Shown: positions 1-13,185, counted from the first letter of the stretch. The stretch is DNA of 64,000 nucleotides from Capitella teleta (GCA_000328365.1 KB310318.1:362401-426400), one strand, 5' to 3'. The notes: generated from the letters alone by a model not told the origin. A program made the numbers and translations.

Positions 1-1271
1 ACGAGTTTTCAATCAGATTTATGTTCTTTGGTTATATGCACTAGTCTACAATGAAACCATTAAATGAAGAAACCCAACACTCGGTATCATACAAGGTGTT
101 ATGATAATGCACAGTGAGAAATATTACCGTATCTTTGACATAAGGATTCGGGTACAGAAATTGGATCTCTCATATATTCTCCCCTCTAATTGATTTAAGA
201 GGTTTATGTCTGGTTGGTTGAGGTTGATGCATTGCCAAGTGAACATATTACAAACGCTCTAACCTGAGCGATATTGCACTGCGCTAAGAGAAAGAGCATT
301 GAGTTCATTTCTGGAGGGTTTGGATGTGTGCGTAAGGGATATAAATTGTGTTTATCATAGGGTTAACATTAGAATGGTTATTATCTTCCATGTTACTTGT
401 ACGTGTGCATGCAGTTGTATGCTATTATTCAGAACAAAGTCCCGCGCATCAGTAGTCAAAAGTGTACTGTAAACCTTTTGCGATGTGCATTCATTACTAT
501 CCAATGGATATAAATTAAAAGTATCTTATCTTGCACATACTTGATAACTCCTGTTTTCGGGGTGGAATGGGATTGTGACATCATGATAGATAAAACTTAT
601 TTTATATTGTCAAAACACATGCTCTACAATGACGCCTAAATAGTCGAATCAGTGGCCATGCTATCCCATTGCACGCACCATCATATTCCCATATTTTACG
701 GTATATGACTTTCACCCAAAGCCATTATTCTTTTATTCCCCTTAGCTCATTATACAGTGTGGCTATGACACGCAGCGTTGCTCTTTTAAAGCAGTAAATG
801 TTATTGCTATACGTGAATTAAGATCAACGATTCTACTGCATCTTAGAAACCATCTAAAAGTAATGGATTCCTCTACTTCTATGTCATAGCTAGGTACTCC
901 CAGACTGAATGTATGAGTATATGCAACTGGAAAAATGTTCCTTGACAAAGGCATTTTGTAACTACCAAACTTGAACTTGAGTCCAAGCCTCCCAACCATG
1001 TTGAGTTGTGCAGGTGCCACATCACTAGTCCTGGACGCCATCCCTACTAGTCATCGTCTATTGATGGCGAATCATAGAGATTCTTCATCCTGCATACAAC
1101 CAAATACATCATCAGCCACTTACTGGCAATGAAGCATGATAAGAAGGGCATATAATTCCACCAAGTACAAGTGGACACACAGAAAAGTCAAGCTAATAAT
1201 CACTGGCTGGTATTGCATTTGTACAAGGAACCCATATAGACATGTACATTATCATGTTACATTATCATTAC

Positions 1272-1295
1272 CGTAGTACATTATCATGTACTACG
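1272..1295. repeat. Perfect 10-bp inverted repeat with 4-nt loop
   Basis: CGTAGTACAT is followed by TATC and then its exact reverse complement. The neighbouring 1243-1290 segment also repeats the phrase TACATTATCAT three times. No gene is visible in 1-1377. Confidence 0.6.
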
Positions 1296-1377
1296 ATATA
1301 GAGATAGATAGCATGCTGGATATGCTTAACAATGTGATATTCAAACCCAGTGATCATTAACACAGACACCATTGTGA

Positions 1378-2912
1378 ATTTGCACACAAACTTCCCAAAA
1401 TGAGAGATGGGATAGAAAGAAGGAATTGCTGGGAGGCATTTTTAGCACAGGCCATGGTCATTTCGCAGAGAACCAAGATCAAATGGCCAACTACATACGT
1501 CAATTTGGCATGGAAGAGGATGCCTTAGCTGAAGGTACCTAGCGTGAATGGGCCTAATTTAGAGTAAAGCCTTAATTTGTGTTGGGATTTCTGGTATAAT
1601 GAATAGCAGAGTGAGGGTAGGCTAAAGTACGCATGAAAAAGAGTGGTAAGCCTGAACAGGGGTGTGTGGGTACTGGGAAGAAATAAGAACGAGGATACAC
1701 GAGAGTAGAGAGCCAGATGGGAGAGCTATGAGGGTAAATCATAAGACAGGGCACTGCCAAAGTAAGCTGATGACGAATTGGGGACGAATGTGATGGAATG
1801 GAAGACTGATAGTTAATGCATGCTTAGTGGAGTCCTGACTTGATTAGGAATGAGATGTCCTGAAATGTTTAGTGGGGTGGATATACCTACAGGTGTATTT
1901 GCTTGGAGGTATGAGGGGTAGGGGGTTTAGTTTGCTGGATGGCACGTGTAACAAGAGAATTCACCTTATATGATTAGTTTTGAAGTTGGTGCAAGCGGGA
2001 AGGATCGCAAAACTGTATATGGATCATACGGGGGACGCAATGTAGTCAAACCCGTTCCTGAGGGAAAATACGAGAGGCCCAGATGAAGGATAGGAAATAA
2101 AGTTGAAGTGCTTATCATTAGCAAAAGATAATGCAAATAAAGGATTGCTGTGTTCAGGAGCATGAATGTGAGTGATTAGTTGCGCGAGTTTGCTGTATAA
2201 TTTACTTTAGAGAAAGAAGATGAAAATATAAATGAATACTGAAGTCTAGGTTGAGGTGAAGGACGGTTGAGTGGATGAACTTGGAAGGAAAGAATGTTGT
2301 TTGGTTGAAAGTTCACGTTAATTCAGAGACATGAGAAGGGCAAAAAGGGTCATGAAAATAAGGATTGGCAAAGTATGGGAAACGGCAGACAATGATACAG
2401 GTAAGGATGCACTGGCAAAAAAGGAGGGAGTATACTTGTAATGATGCAATGTATAAGTATGGACTGTTATGGACACTTTATTGGAAAAGTTTATCAGCAA
2501 TATATCAAATGAGGGAGCTGGTGAAGAGGAATATAGATACCTACATGGGAGGTAAAGCCAAGAAGGAAGGGAATTGAAAGAAAAAAGTTGCTGAATTGGA
2601 TGCCAAGTCAGAAATATGAGAGAAGAGGTGGTTCGGGTGAGAGGGTTGGCTGGTGCAGACAAAGAGGGAAGCGGATGTTCATACGTTGTGGGGAAACACA
2701 AGCTGAATACTAGCACATGCCTCGAGGGGTGTCCAACATAGGGGAAGAAGGGGGTGGGGTTGTTCAAGAAGTTGAGATCAGAGGAGCTGAAAATACCTTG
2801 GTTAATCAATGCCATTATCTCGTGTAGCAGGACAGATAATGAAGATATGAATGCTCTTATTGGAAAACTAATGAAAGATGATGCATGCACGGAATTGACA
2901 TCCAATGTCTAA
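1378..2912 (+). pseudogene. Broken coding-like tract of unknown family
   Basis: Several short plus-strand frames read like protein rather than chance. One at 1378..1542 contains ELLGGIFSTGHGHFAENQ and ends on a stop. One near 1975-2085 contains GKDRKTVYGSYGGRNVVKP. One at 2742..2912 contains EELKIPWLINAIISCS and NEDMNALIGKLM and ends on TAA. Intervening frames are interrupted by stops and shifts. The plus strand is purine-rich throughout. I do not recognise the family; a decayed mobile element or a processed host gene are both possible. Confidence 0.25.
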
Positions 2913-3822
2913 TACCAAAATATGATCATGTAAACAAGCAAAAATGAATATTACACATTGATTTGTTAAGTACAAGTAACATACTAGTATTCAAAGTTCT
3001 TGTCTATAACAAGGTATGCCCATGCATGCAGTATAGCAGTATCCACAAGTTTAAAAAAATGTGCATTCAATGCAATTGGTACAGAACTGTTCCGAGAATT
3101 GCCTATACACGAAGGGTGGTACTAAAAACACACACGCGCGCGCAACTACCAACCTTCCCTCTGATGTTTCTATCAGCAAATGCAATGCTACACTTTCATA
3201 GTGCAGAAAATTTGGATAAGGGTAGAAGAGGAAAAAATAGATTTATAACGCAGCTTTCAATAATAAATCAAAGTTGTCTGATTCAACGAATGATATGCAA
3301 TGAGACAGCTATGAGACGTTCACCCACTGTGCCTGAGACGCCAAACTTTCTGCTTAATTGACAACATTCAGTTACTTGAAATGAAATATTGGAACTGTGT
3401 CAGCTGGTACTACGGTGACTTGTACTCACATTGTCTCGCGTATGCTCGCAATTCGGCTTTGAGGGTTTCGGAAAATGGCGCTCATTAAAAATTCAAAAAG
3501 ACTGAACATTGCCTTGTCCAGCACTCAGGAAACTCACTTCCGCTTTTGTTCACGTGATCCACGGCCATTGTCCAGCCACATGGTCACTCGCACTCCCCGA
3601 CCCCCTTACTCCCATTTTCTCAAATTCTTAGAAAGCAAAGTGTAGAAGGGCGCGGAAGATAATGACTCGAGAGCATCTCTCATTGGTTAACGGCGGTCGT
3701 TAAGCAAGTCACGTGGCTCAATTTTAATGCCATTAGTCGCCCGATAACAAAGATGCCATCCCACCCTTTATCTCTGCCGTTTGCATAATTTATGTAGGTG
3801 AAAGTTACGTAACTGTCAGAAT

Positions 3823-3836
3823 GCTGCTATGGCAAC
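3823..3836. promoter_or_regulatory. RFX/X-box-like site
   Basis: GCTGCTATGGCAAC: a full right half-site and one mismatch in the left half. Confidence 0.4.
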
Positions 3837-4864
3837 CTTGTTATTCTGTCGATAGATAGAGTCGATATTGCTTCAATTTACGGTCAAATTCAACGCTAAC
3901 CACCGCATTAATAGTTACATCAACGCAACAACATCAAATGCAAATAGAGCAAGAAAACTAACTTCAAGTGCCTCTTATTTGAGTCGTCAACACATGTCGC
4001 GCATACATTATTATTCGCAACACAAATAATTCTACATATTAATCAGAAAGTAAGTCGGGTAATAATCAGCACAAATTGATTTTGAACTTTCACAAACCTC
4101 TCTGTGTGCTTCTGTAGCCAAGGGTTGAGTACTGACACGGACTGAAAGGACCACCAGTGAGCTACAGCTAGCTGTTCTCTGAGATCAGTTAAATATTCGT
4201 GGTAGTGACGAAGGATTTATTTGTGTACGGAATCTCTGTTCTATTTGATTGATAAGCAAAAGTCAGATTGTTTGCCAAAAGTTCAGATATAAACAACATG
4301 CAAGGCTGATGGATTTTACTCAGAGGTCACTGCCCAAACAAAGAACAAAGGAATTGAAATCTAGAGTAGAGAAACTAAAGTTAAAAATATATAATAAAAA
4401 TGCTCAAAGTCAGATAAAAATTTTGTCCCATCAAGCAATGGTATTTTTGTTTGTAAATTTTTGAGGTAACAATTTACCACAGGAATATAAATTATTTTAT
4501 CCGATGGAAATATATTATTAAATGAAGAGTGAAACGTAGAATTAAATTAATAATTTTTGTTCCAAATCTACGAGTAACAGAAATAGCAAATTTAGAGAGC
4601 CTGATAAAACAGAATGAGAGAATGTTGAATATACGGTGTGGTCAAGCAGATAAAGGAATAATCAATATGACTGATAACCCGGGCCCTTCCCCAAGCGGAC
4701 CTACTTTCCCAGAAAAACCTCTTATTTGACTTTTTCATCTTAATATCTGTCTTGATCTCGTGTTTTATGTGTGTGGCATAGAGGAAAGGGCCCGACCTCA
4801 CCATACATTTTATTCGTTCTGCGGTTTATATGATTTGCAAGAATCACAGAATATAACATAATTC

Positions 4865-4878
4865 GTTGTCATGGCAAC
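4865..4878. promoter_or_regulatory. RFX/X-box-like site
   Basis: GTTGTCATGGCAAC: both half-sites, one transition from the perfect palindrome. Confidence 0.5.
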
Positions 4879-5106
4879 CTGATTTTGTAGGAGTTTCAAA
4901 TGACATAAAAATGCTTGATTTATGCCTCTCGGAAGATCCCTGATTATTATGTGTACGAATCCTCCGCTTTGACATAATCACAAAAAACTGCTGATCTCAG
5001 CATAAATCGTTCAAAGTCATCTTCATCAAGTAAGTCTCGATCGATGCCTGCAATGCGCTGGATGACTGGGTGGGGATTATGAGGATATGCAAGAATCGAA
5101 AGCATC

Positions 5107-5119
5107 GTTGCTAAGCAAC
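5107..5119. promoter_or_regulatory. X-box-like 13-mer
   Basis: GTTGCTAAGCAAC, an exact GTTGCNNNGCAAC dyad. A weaker copy (GCTTAGTAAC) follows 12 bp later. Confidence 0.5.
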
Positions 5120-5902
5120 GAGCTAATGCCGCTTAGTAACGAAGCTTCGATTAGATAAGTATACTGCAAATATGCGCTTTAAATGTTGGATAAAAATATA
5201 GGTTAATTTTTTTCGAAGAGAAAAATATTTCTTTTGTGTGTGGTAAAGGTTGCCTAATAGTTTTTCTTATAATTATATAGCTGTTAATTGCTGCATTTTT
5301 ATAGATTTATAAATCATCGTCAGGGCATAAAAAAAAAATATTTATATAAATAAAATAAGAGCAAGGTGATTTATGAAAATAGCTTAGAAATTCTACTAAT
5401 TTCTTGACACTTTGAATAATTAAAATTATGTCATTTTATTTAATATATTTGATTTGGCTATTTGAAATACTCTCAGATTTCATACGCCATGAATTCCAAC
5501 AAAAAAATACAAACATATATAAAATACTATGGCAATAATAAACGTAAAGTATAGGCAATTGATGTACTTTTACAAATTGTTAAATATTATTCAAATCGCA
5601 TTCAATTACTAATATTATAGCAGCGATATCCTCAGCAAATTGCGAAAGCAATTTTTTCTGGCTGATATCAAAGACATTTTCTTCGCGGAGAATCGGATCG
5701 ATAGTCTCCTGCTTGCCCTCTGAGCCTTCTGACACTCTTAACCCTCTCTCAACACTTCATGGGGCTATTTCCCTTTTAAACGTAAAACAAAACACTTTGT
5801 AGATAATAATCTCATATTTAGTTGACGTTAGAGTACGTTTACAGTCTTGTTTATAGCGTCATACATCTCCAACGCGGTCTTGCATCCTAATGAGGTGCTC
5901 GA

Positions 5903-5951
5903 CCAATCAGAGATCTCGTAAGAACGAAGCCACGCCTACCTGATTATATAT
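5903..5951 (+). promoter_or_regulatory. Candidate promoter module 1 (CCAAT, CACGCC, TATA)
   Basis: GACCAATCA at 5901, a KLF/Sp-like CCACGCC near 5930 and TATATAT at 5945..5951 are in promoter order and spacing on the plus strand. The expected start is near 5977. A POU-like TGAATATTCATG follows directly at about 5959. Confidence 0.35.
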
Positions 5952-6040
5952 GCGAGTGTGAATATTCATGCAGGCGCAGTGCACCCAATGAGCGTAAAGT
6001 GCAAGCACGTTGTACATAGACTAATCAGGGATATTTCTGA

Positions 6041-6091
6041 CCAATCACACGCGTGTTTCCAGGGGATTTTCCTCGTTGCTTTTGTATAAAG
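6041..6091 (+). promoter_or_regulatory. Candidate promoter module 2 (CCAAT, NF-kB-like, TATA)
   Basis: GACCAATCA recurs at 6039, followed by a consensus NF-kB site (GGGGATTTTCC, 6062..6072) and TATAAAG at 6085..6091. The predicted start near 6115 is ten bases before the ATG at 6125. The order is typical of a compact inducible promoter. Confidence 0.4.
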
Positions 6092-6124
6092 AGGGCTGAA
6101 CAGCTGCAAATGCGTTGATATGAT

Positions 6125-6385
6125 ATGCTGGCAATGCAGGCACATCTGGAGGTACACGCACTGAATTTGGCACATCCAATATACACAAAGAATCCGGTAC
6201 CTCTCTTACACGCATGCGGTGTAATGATGTACATCTGTTATAATCACTTGCATGTTACACAGCGCATGGCGAAATTAGTTGGCGAGTCGGCAACGCTGCA
6301 ATCTTGCAATCGCCCCAACATTAAATCCAACGCATGTGTGGAAGGTATCTCCACACCTCAAGTTATCCCGAGCTCGGAGTACTGA
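6125..6385 (+). CDS. Possible small ORF downstream of the two promoter modules (86 codons, unknown)
   Basis: The ATG lies 34 nt past the TATAAAG of module 2. The frame stays open for 86 codons to a TGA at 6383..6385, and that stop overlaps an AATAAA at 6385..6390. The product begins MLAMQAHLEVHALNLAHPIY. It has no clear signal peptide, membrane segment or domain that I recognise, and is rich in His, Cys and Asn. A longer frame (142 codons, 6275..6703) overlaps it on the other strand, so chance openness of this stretch is a real alternative. The promoter/ORF/poly(A) arrangement is the only reason to list it. Confidence 0.2.
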   Translation: MLAMQAHLEVHALNLAHPIYTKNPVPLLHACGVMMYICYNHLHVTQRMAKLVGESATLQSCNRPNIKSNACVEGISTPQVIPSSEY

Positions 6386-6390
6386 ATAAA

Positions 6391-9300
6391 TTCGTTTATG
6401 GATGACGCATAAAGTAGGCATAGAAGCCGTGTATTGCATCTGCTGAACTGTATGTTGTGACCCAATAATCATAGGGGCAACATGCACCAAGCCAGCCCCG
6501 AACGTTATGATTAGCTTGAACCCTGTAAAGGGCATCTCATGCCGCACCATAACACTCATGAGGCCAATCAGCTTCACACACCCACTAGGGCAGCTCTCGT
6601 AGTTGATAATCTCAACACTTGCATGGAATAATGCATGAAGCAGGGTGCGGGACGGTAGTATTACACAAAAAGGAAACATATTCCCAGAAAGGAAAGTTTG
6701 CATTTTGTAATAAAAAAAACCAAGAGATAATAATTATGATTCGGTCTCTGTTTGGTCGCATAAAATGCTCTGATAAAAGGAGGAAAATGAGATTGGAGGC
6801 CGTGAGAGAAGGTTGGGGGCCGGCAGGGCAAATGAAGACAGACGGGGCTGAGAGGAGGGTGAGCTGGCCTTTGTAATTCCCTGACCACCCCAGAAGGAAA
6901 GCTGCCTTGATTGGACTTGCGTGTTTTGTTCTTCCTTTCTTATTCCAGGGCACAGTTAATTCCAGGCAACAGGAAATGAGGGAAAGGAAATTTATCTTGC
7001 ATGGTCAGTCGAGAGAACTACCCCCTCCTCCCCAGACACATCCGCGATTTAACGGTTCCATGGACAAATACAAGAAATTGGCGCAAACACTCGGCACTAT
7101 CTCTAAAAGCATTGGGACTGAACAGAATACATAATGCCAAAGAGAAGGAATCAATAGCAGATACTTTCTGGCCACAGCTGAAAAAAGTGATACACAGTGA
7201 AACTTTCTTACCACAAATAACGAGGTAATACACACATAACTATGTAGGTAATGCAAATATGATATACCTACAGGCTTGTTAGAAATACAGGCATGTTTTG
7301 AAAAGCTTGCCAAAGTATAGCTGGAGAAAAAAATCACTTGTATGACAATATCAGGGTTCCATTTTTGGACTATAGAAGGATATCTTCATAAAGAATGAAT
7401 AATATTTGCACTGTGCACTTGTCTTCTACGATGAAGGTGATATTAGTTTTTTTTAAGATAGGAAATGCCAAAGAGTCAGATGTGGTGCCCATGCTCTTGT
7501 GAATGCAAAGACCCTTGTGCTAGCCCCATTCATATGCTGTGGATATTGCAGACTCTTGATACATTGGGGTTGTGTACATGGGGTTCTGGTTGGAACCCTG
7601 ATAAATACCGTCATTTTTCAAAGTGGAAATTTGAGTATGCAGGAGACGCATCACTAATGTCCAAATGTTTCGTATGATGGGACCACAAACTTGGGAAAGT
7701 CATCAGTCATTGATTTATATATTTTGGATTGAATACTTGAGACTGTAATGACGCATCCATACGTTTGGGGTCTGCCTTTGGAAGTCAGTTTACACAAACA
7801 CAGACAAACCAGGTATACTAAGTCAATAGCATGCTGATAATGTTTGGAGATCTGGAGCATGTTTTCAATTAAGGATATCTGGCGAAGACGAGTAAATCCA
7901 GATGTGGCCATCTTGTAGGCTATTAGACCTTGATCAATCATCCTAATGGTTACACCAAAGGTAGATTTGTTGAGCTAGAGATAACGTAGACTTGACATAC
8001 TTAGATATTTCAGGCAGGCTTGTTACAGAATAAAGGGACTTGCGAAAATTAGAAGGGATCGGTTTGAAGATGACAAGACACATAGGGAAAATAGGAGATG
8101 CTGTCACCACCCACATGACGAGATTAGCCCAGTACAAGATACCACAACATGGCAGAATGAGAAATCACCGACAGCTTCCATCAAGCACAGAATTCCACGG
8201 CATTCCAGAGGGATATCGTGTAGCACTTTCGGCATACTATATCCTTGAGTCAGGCATCAATCTCTTGGTCACCAATCATTAGTAGCCAGTGAACTGGTCA
8301 ACATCAGTAGAGAGTGAGGTTATCTTCACTAATACCTCATAGCACTTGACATTTTTGAAATTAGTCAGGTGTGCCTAAGATGAAAGCCCACTGAACGGCC
8401 TCAATGATGTACATTCGAAAGAGACCTTTATATGATTTACCCAGATGAGGTCTGGGATTGTTTTGGATATTTTGAAAATAAGGGGCCATCTATTGGGACG
8501 CTGGATGGTTTCAAGGCCTGGATTTGATAAATAAACTCAACTACGAGATACGTGTAACTGAGGGGGAGTGTTTGGGGGTCAAATAGTGTCAACACAGAGA
8601 GAAATACAGAGTTAGCATCCACCTGGCATCACACAGGGAAATAGCTTTGAAAGAGAGCCAAGAATTAGACTCATTGTGAAGTTATGAATGGCCTAGAAAC
8701 AGTGTAGCTGACACCTTATGATTTTCTCGTTATTGTGGTTTGACAAAAACGAGGAGGAAGTGTATAGTTACAAATTGCACAGCCCATCTGGCCATTACAT
8801 GCGTTTTCCAATTAACCGGACGTCGAGAGAGCAGGTGTCAAATTTCGAGCCTAGCTACAGGGAGGGTCAGGAGCTGATGCAGAAATCATAATCAAAGAAT
8901 GGACGAAATAATTGGTTGAAATGATGGAGGGCCTCAAGACGTCTCAAGATCATAAATCGAGAACAAACCACAAAGTCAGATTTTCTCAAGATAATAATAA
9001 TTCATTTCCTAATTGGTCTCTTTGATTAATCACCCAGCAGTCTGTCCTTTTTTTTTTTCGCGTACAGGACTGTGAAGTTATGTAATCATAACCGCAGCGT
9101 AAGCGCATCATGTAATCATAACCGCAGGTAATCCGTAAACAAAAATATATTTAATCCAAAAATTATAATGCGCACAAATCGAAGTTGTGTATATATTTCT
9201 CAAAAATTATTTGTCTACAATAAATAAGCCCGATAAATGGGCCTGGGTGTTTATTTTTCAATAGCTTCCTCGATTTCTCATTCCACCACTTCTGTGATGA

Positions 9301-11000
9301 ATGTATTTCGCGAAGGGAGACAGCGTTGTTTGCAACGAATTTCATGCCAAATATCTTTTTTTTTTTCTATAATTCCGTCGATGCATTTTTCTTCTTCGCT
9401 TCACCAAGGCGCCAGGGCGTCTATCTCCATCAGAGCCGACGTTTACATATTCGTCTTCATCAATCACATATATGACAAACTTTTTACCTCCGTTCTAAAA
9501 AAGATATATCATTCTCAATTTTTTTCTACAAGAATTCAGATCTAGCTTACCATCAAATATATATTGTGTTATCTAAAGAAACGAAAAAAAAAAAAAAAAA
9601 AAAAAAATCTACCTTCAATCTCCAGATGAAATAATATCGAATATTTTTGTTTCGTTGATATTTCCGTTATAATTAATCACTTAATGTGAATAAAATTTAA
9701 ACTAATATTTTGGGAAGAAGATCTGAATTTTGTGTTTCATTTGGAGTGAAATTTAACGTTAGTATCTCTTTTGGGATTAGATTAAGAATTATATTTTATT
9801 CGATTATTATTATTTTTTTTTTTTTTGCCTTGGATGTAAACAAACATGTACACTATAGTTTCAAAATGTCTCACGAGGGGGCAGCAGTGAATCCTTGGGT
9901 TCCCACACACCCAGGTAACCCTAAAACCACAAGTATACGACCCTGCAAACTGCGTTAAGCGAAATTCCAAGCATTTATTGGAGCGTTTCAACAAGGCTTT
10001 CCACATTCCTTAGAATCGCTCACACTGAGTTCAGCAAAACAGTCTTCGGATAACATTCGAAAAGGTATAAGATATACGTAAAAAGGCAAAATTTTCGATA
10101 TAAATTTTTGGTAAACATAATATAAAAAGAGGGAAAAAAACAAAAAAAACAATTGCGCGAAAGTGAAGAATAACACACATCTTAGCCATTTCGTTTATAA
10201 TATTGAATTGATTGTGTATCTAAAATACATATTATTTTATATCGTTATATACATTTTCCAAGAAATGGCACGATGAATAATGTCTTTTGTTTATCTAATT
10301 AATCGAAAATACAATTTAATGGATAAATATATTATATTCAAAATCAGCTGTTATCAACTTATAACGATATATCAAAGTTTAGAAATGATTCGTGAAATAT
10401 CGGTGTCATTTTTTGTTTTGTTCAGCCAAACGTCATTTGAGCTGTGTTGATTGCATAGAAACAAAGTGAATTCGTGTTAATTAGATGATAGCTGAAATTC
10501 GTTAAATTCACTCGAGCGTCATTTCATCTGATGAAAAAGCCCCTACTATAATTTATTTTATTCGATTCAATCCGTAAAAAAAAAAGAGAGATGAAAAATA
10601 AATAGAATACACAAACATAAACAGAAACTCGCCCTTAATTTAGAGATTATAACTAAAATAAAACGAATGGGAAAAATAATCTATGCATATTTTCCATAAA
10701 CAAAAAATCTCATTGTTATATTGCAGAGCTAGGTATATTAATATTTAGAAGACATTAATATAATATTTTTCCTATTAAGTACAATACGAAATAGGTTCAA
10801 GGAAATATAATAAAAGCTGAAGGCATAAACACTCAAAGCAGACAAAAAAGAGGCGAAAAATGACGAATGCGAAGCGCTGATTAGAAGGGATATCATTGAA
10901 TTAATTAGATCCGGCGCGTCTAATGAGAAAGTCCTATTATTCTGGATCCGCGGTTCTGATCCCTGGGATACGGGAGATGGAGACTTAATAGAGGATGCAA
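6391..11000. other. Intergenic, no gene seen
   Basis: Mixed AT-rich DNA. It contains a 17-bp duplication at 9081-9127, a 24-A homopolymer at 9584..9607 and T-runs near 9050, 9360 and 9811. All open frames are short and look like chance. Confidence 0.5.
9081..9127 (+). repeat. 17-bp direct duplication, period 30
   Basis: TGTAATCATAACCGCAG occurs at 9081..9097 and 9111..9127, separated by 13 bp. Confidence 0.7.
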
Positions 11001-11009
11001 TATGGTGAT

Positions 11010-11030
11010 GGGATGAAAGGGAGGGAGGGG
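11010..11030 (+). other. G-quadruplex motif
   Basis: Four G-runs (3,3,3,4) with loops of 6, 1 and 1 bases fit the G3N1-7 rule. Confidence 0.55.
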
Positions 11031-11168
11031 AGAGGCAGACGGAGGGATGAGGGTTCCGTGATCAGTCGCACGGAATGGATGAACAACGCGGTGGAAATTG
11101 CATCCGGAGATTAGTTTCTATGCGTCTCCAAGGGAACCGGCTGATTTTGTATTGAAGAACAATGAATT

Positions 11169-11182
11169 GTTGCTATGGTTAC
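11169..11182. promoter_or_regulatory. RFX/X-box-like site
   Basis: GTTGCTATGGTTAC; the first of seven such dyads in 3.2 kb. Confidence 0.5.
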
Positions 11183-11518
11183 GCAAACGAAATATGATGA
11201 TTAATATTTTTCTTTGCGGGTGGTATGTATATATATATATATATTTTTTATACTCAGAATGTATAATGCAAAGTCGTATTAATCGATCCATGTTGCGTGT
11301 TCGACGTTAATAGCGGTAATCAATGATTTATGATGTAATAATTAAACTATTATATTGTGCTGTAACACCTATTAAACACAACCTAACACTACAGTTAATG
11401 ATTTATAAATACAAATTAAGCTAACAAAATTGAGGAAATGTCAATCATGGGACAATATCCTTTTCACAACCTGTTGCAAAACATGCATCTCGCACGCATG
11501 CGAGCTTGGTTGGTAACC

Positions 11519-11531
11519 GTTGCTAAGCAAC
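11519..11531. promoter_or_regulatory. X-box-like 13-mer
   Basis: GTTGCTAAGCAAC, identical to the copy at 5107, preceded by GGTAACC. Confidence 0.5.
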
Positions 11532-12351
11532 ATACTTCCATTGGTTACTCTATATATTAAACACAAAACATACAAACTCACCCCAAAAAGGGAAGTCAAA
11601 TCCGTTCGCAGTGTTTGCTTTGTTGTGAATCAAGGGCATTATCGCCCATCCTTCGCTCCCGACGTTCCGATGGTTTTGTTTTTGTTTTTGTTTTTTCTTT
11701 TTTCGTTCTCCCTTTTTTTCCCCTTCGTTCTCATATTCCGGAACACAAATAATATCGCCTCCATAGTTAGGTTTGTATCCAAGAGGTCTGATTGATGTTC
11801 GTGTTGAGCAGCTCCCAGTCACAATTGGTTTAATTGCTACATTTACTGCAGTGGAATATACGGACATGAATTATTTCAAATGTTGACCAACATGTTGAGC
11901 CGTATCAATTATGCACTGGTTAACATAAATTAATATACTTAACTCATTCACAGAAGTAGAAAAAGCGAGCCAACCACGATTAAGAAAACTCTACAGATTA
12001 TCGATAAGCTGCTGATAATCGATGAACGAAAATAAAAGTTAACTTGCTTTGAGCTCAACTCAACAGAATACAGTTTTACCGCGTATTTTTCCCTATCATC
12101 GCGCTCTTATCAGTGACAAGCGAAACAAAAAAGTCTGCCAACTTAGAAAAGTTCGCTTATCGAATGTGTTAAACAAGTCCGTGTAAACACAACGGATGCT
12201 ACTTGAAATGCGTTTATCTGTTTCAATACCATTTGCTGACATATTGCAGACCTCAAGTAGTTTTCATAAGATGCTGGCTGTGTGTGCAGTATTTCGATAG
12301 CTGCTTCGTGCGTGAAGGCGAAGAATATTCCATCACGATGCTGAGTGAGCC

Positions 12352-12365
12352 GTTGCTATGGCAAC
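12352..12365. promoter_or_regulatory. RFX/X-box site, near-perfect
   Basis: GTTGCTATGGCAAC, both half-sites intact, one centre base from full symmetry. Confidence 0.6.
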
Positions 12366-12833
12366 GTGGTTATGTAATCGATCACATATATCCAAATGCA
12401 TAGCAGTCTATCGAAATATACTCCTTTGGTTATATATGTAGATTTAAGTTTTATGTATAATATATCTATGTATGTACATATCGCAGAGCACACATGTGTA
12501 TATATATATATCCGATATCCATGCGCAGGGAAACAGTGTTCAGTGTATATCCGATAATGAATATCCAGGGGAGTGTACGTCCATTCAGTACGGGGTTTGC
12601 AACTCAGAATGAGAGTCCTGGTACTCTTTCCTTTCGTTTATAGCAACTGAGCCACTAAAAACACATAATGTACTGCGATAAATTCAAATTATGGCCACAA
12701 AAACAGCCCCAGTTGCTGTAGAGAGGAGGAAAATATAAAAAGGCAGAAATATTGCAACATAACTGTCGCATAAAATACGTTAATAGTCGACCGGGGAGGG
12801 ACTTTATCACCCCGTTTCTCAGTTTTAATCAGG

Positions 12834-12846
12834 GTTGCTAGGCAAT
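12834..12846. promoter_or_regulatory. X-box-like 13-mer
   Basis: GTTGCTAGGCAAT; a half-site GGCATGGCAAC follows about 30 bp later. Confidence 0.4.
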
Positions 12847-13185
12847 TTCTGCTCAAACTCAAGTTTAACTTTATCGGCATGGCAACTAGAGTTTTTTTTA
12901 CGTCCTTTTAACGCTCATGTTGCGGTGTTTTCTGAGGTCAGAGTTGCAGTGTTATGGGCCGACGATATGCTTCACTAAATCACGGGTCCTCCGCCATTAA
13001 ATGACACTGCCCTCTTCTCTCTTCGTATTGCTCTTTGGCATGTGCCTGCTGCTCTGGATACAGAGAAGCAGAAATCGAAAATATTACAAATTTTTTTTTT
13101 TTTTTTCTGTCATGTTCATTCAGTTATACCCTCATCCAGGTATGTTTAAATTTGACTCAATATAAAGTAAAAAGTAAAAATAACA

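Larger units (their letters stand above)
2913..5880. other. Intergenic, regulatory-looking
   Basis: No gene is seen. The 3420-3720 part is CpG-richer and holds a YY1-like AAAATGGCGC and two E-boxes (TCACGTGA near 3553, CACGTG near 3711). A POU/Hox-like phrase (TTTGCATAATTTATG) lies near 3781. Three X-box-like dyads are listed separately. The rest is AT-rich. Confidence 0.4.

Noticed and set aside
763-1041. 92-codon minus-strand frame near the start of the window
   Set aside because: Looks mildly protein-like but has no motif I know and no context.
2318-2905. 195-codon minus-strand frame
   Set aside because: Rich in Ser, Leu, Phe and Pro as expected opposite a purine-rich strand; the plus-strand fragments look more protein-like.
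6275-6703. 142-codon minus-strand frame
   Set aside because: No recognisable domain; it overlaps the candidate small ORF on the other strand and lacks supporting signals.
12420-12445. miR-9-like CTTTGGTTAT phrase
   Set aside because: Similarity ends after ten bases and no precursor hairpin is seen.
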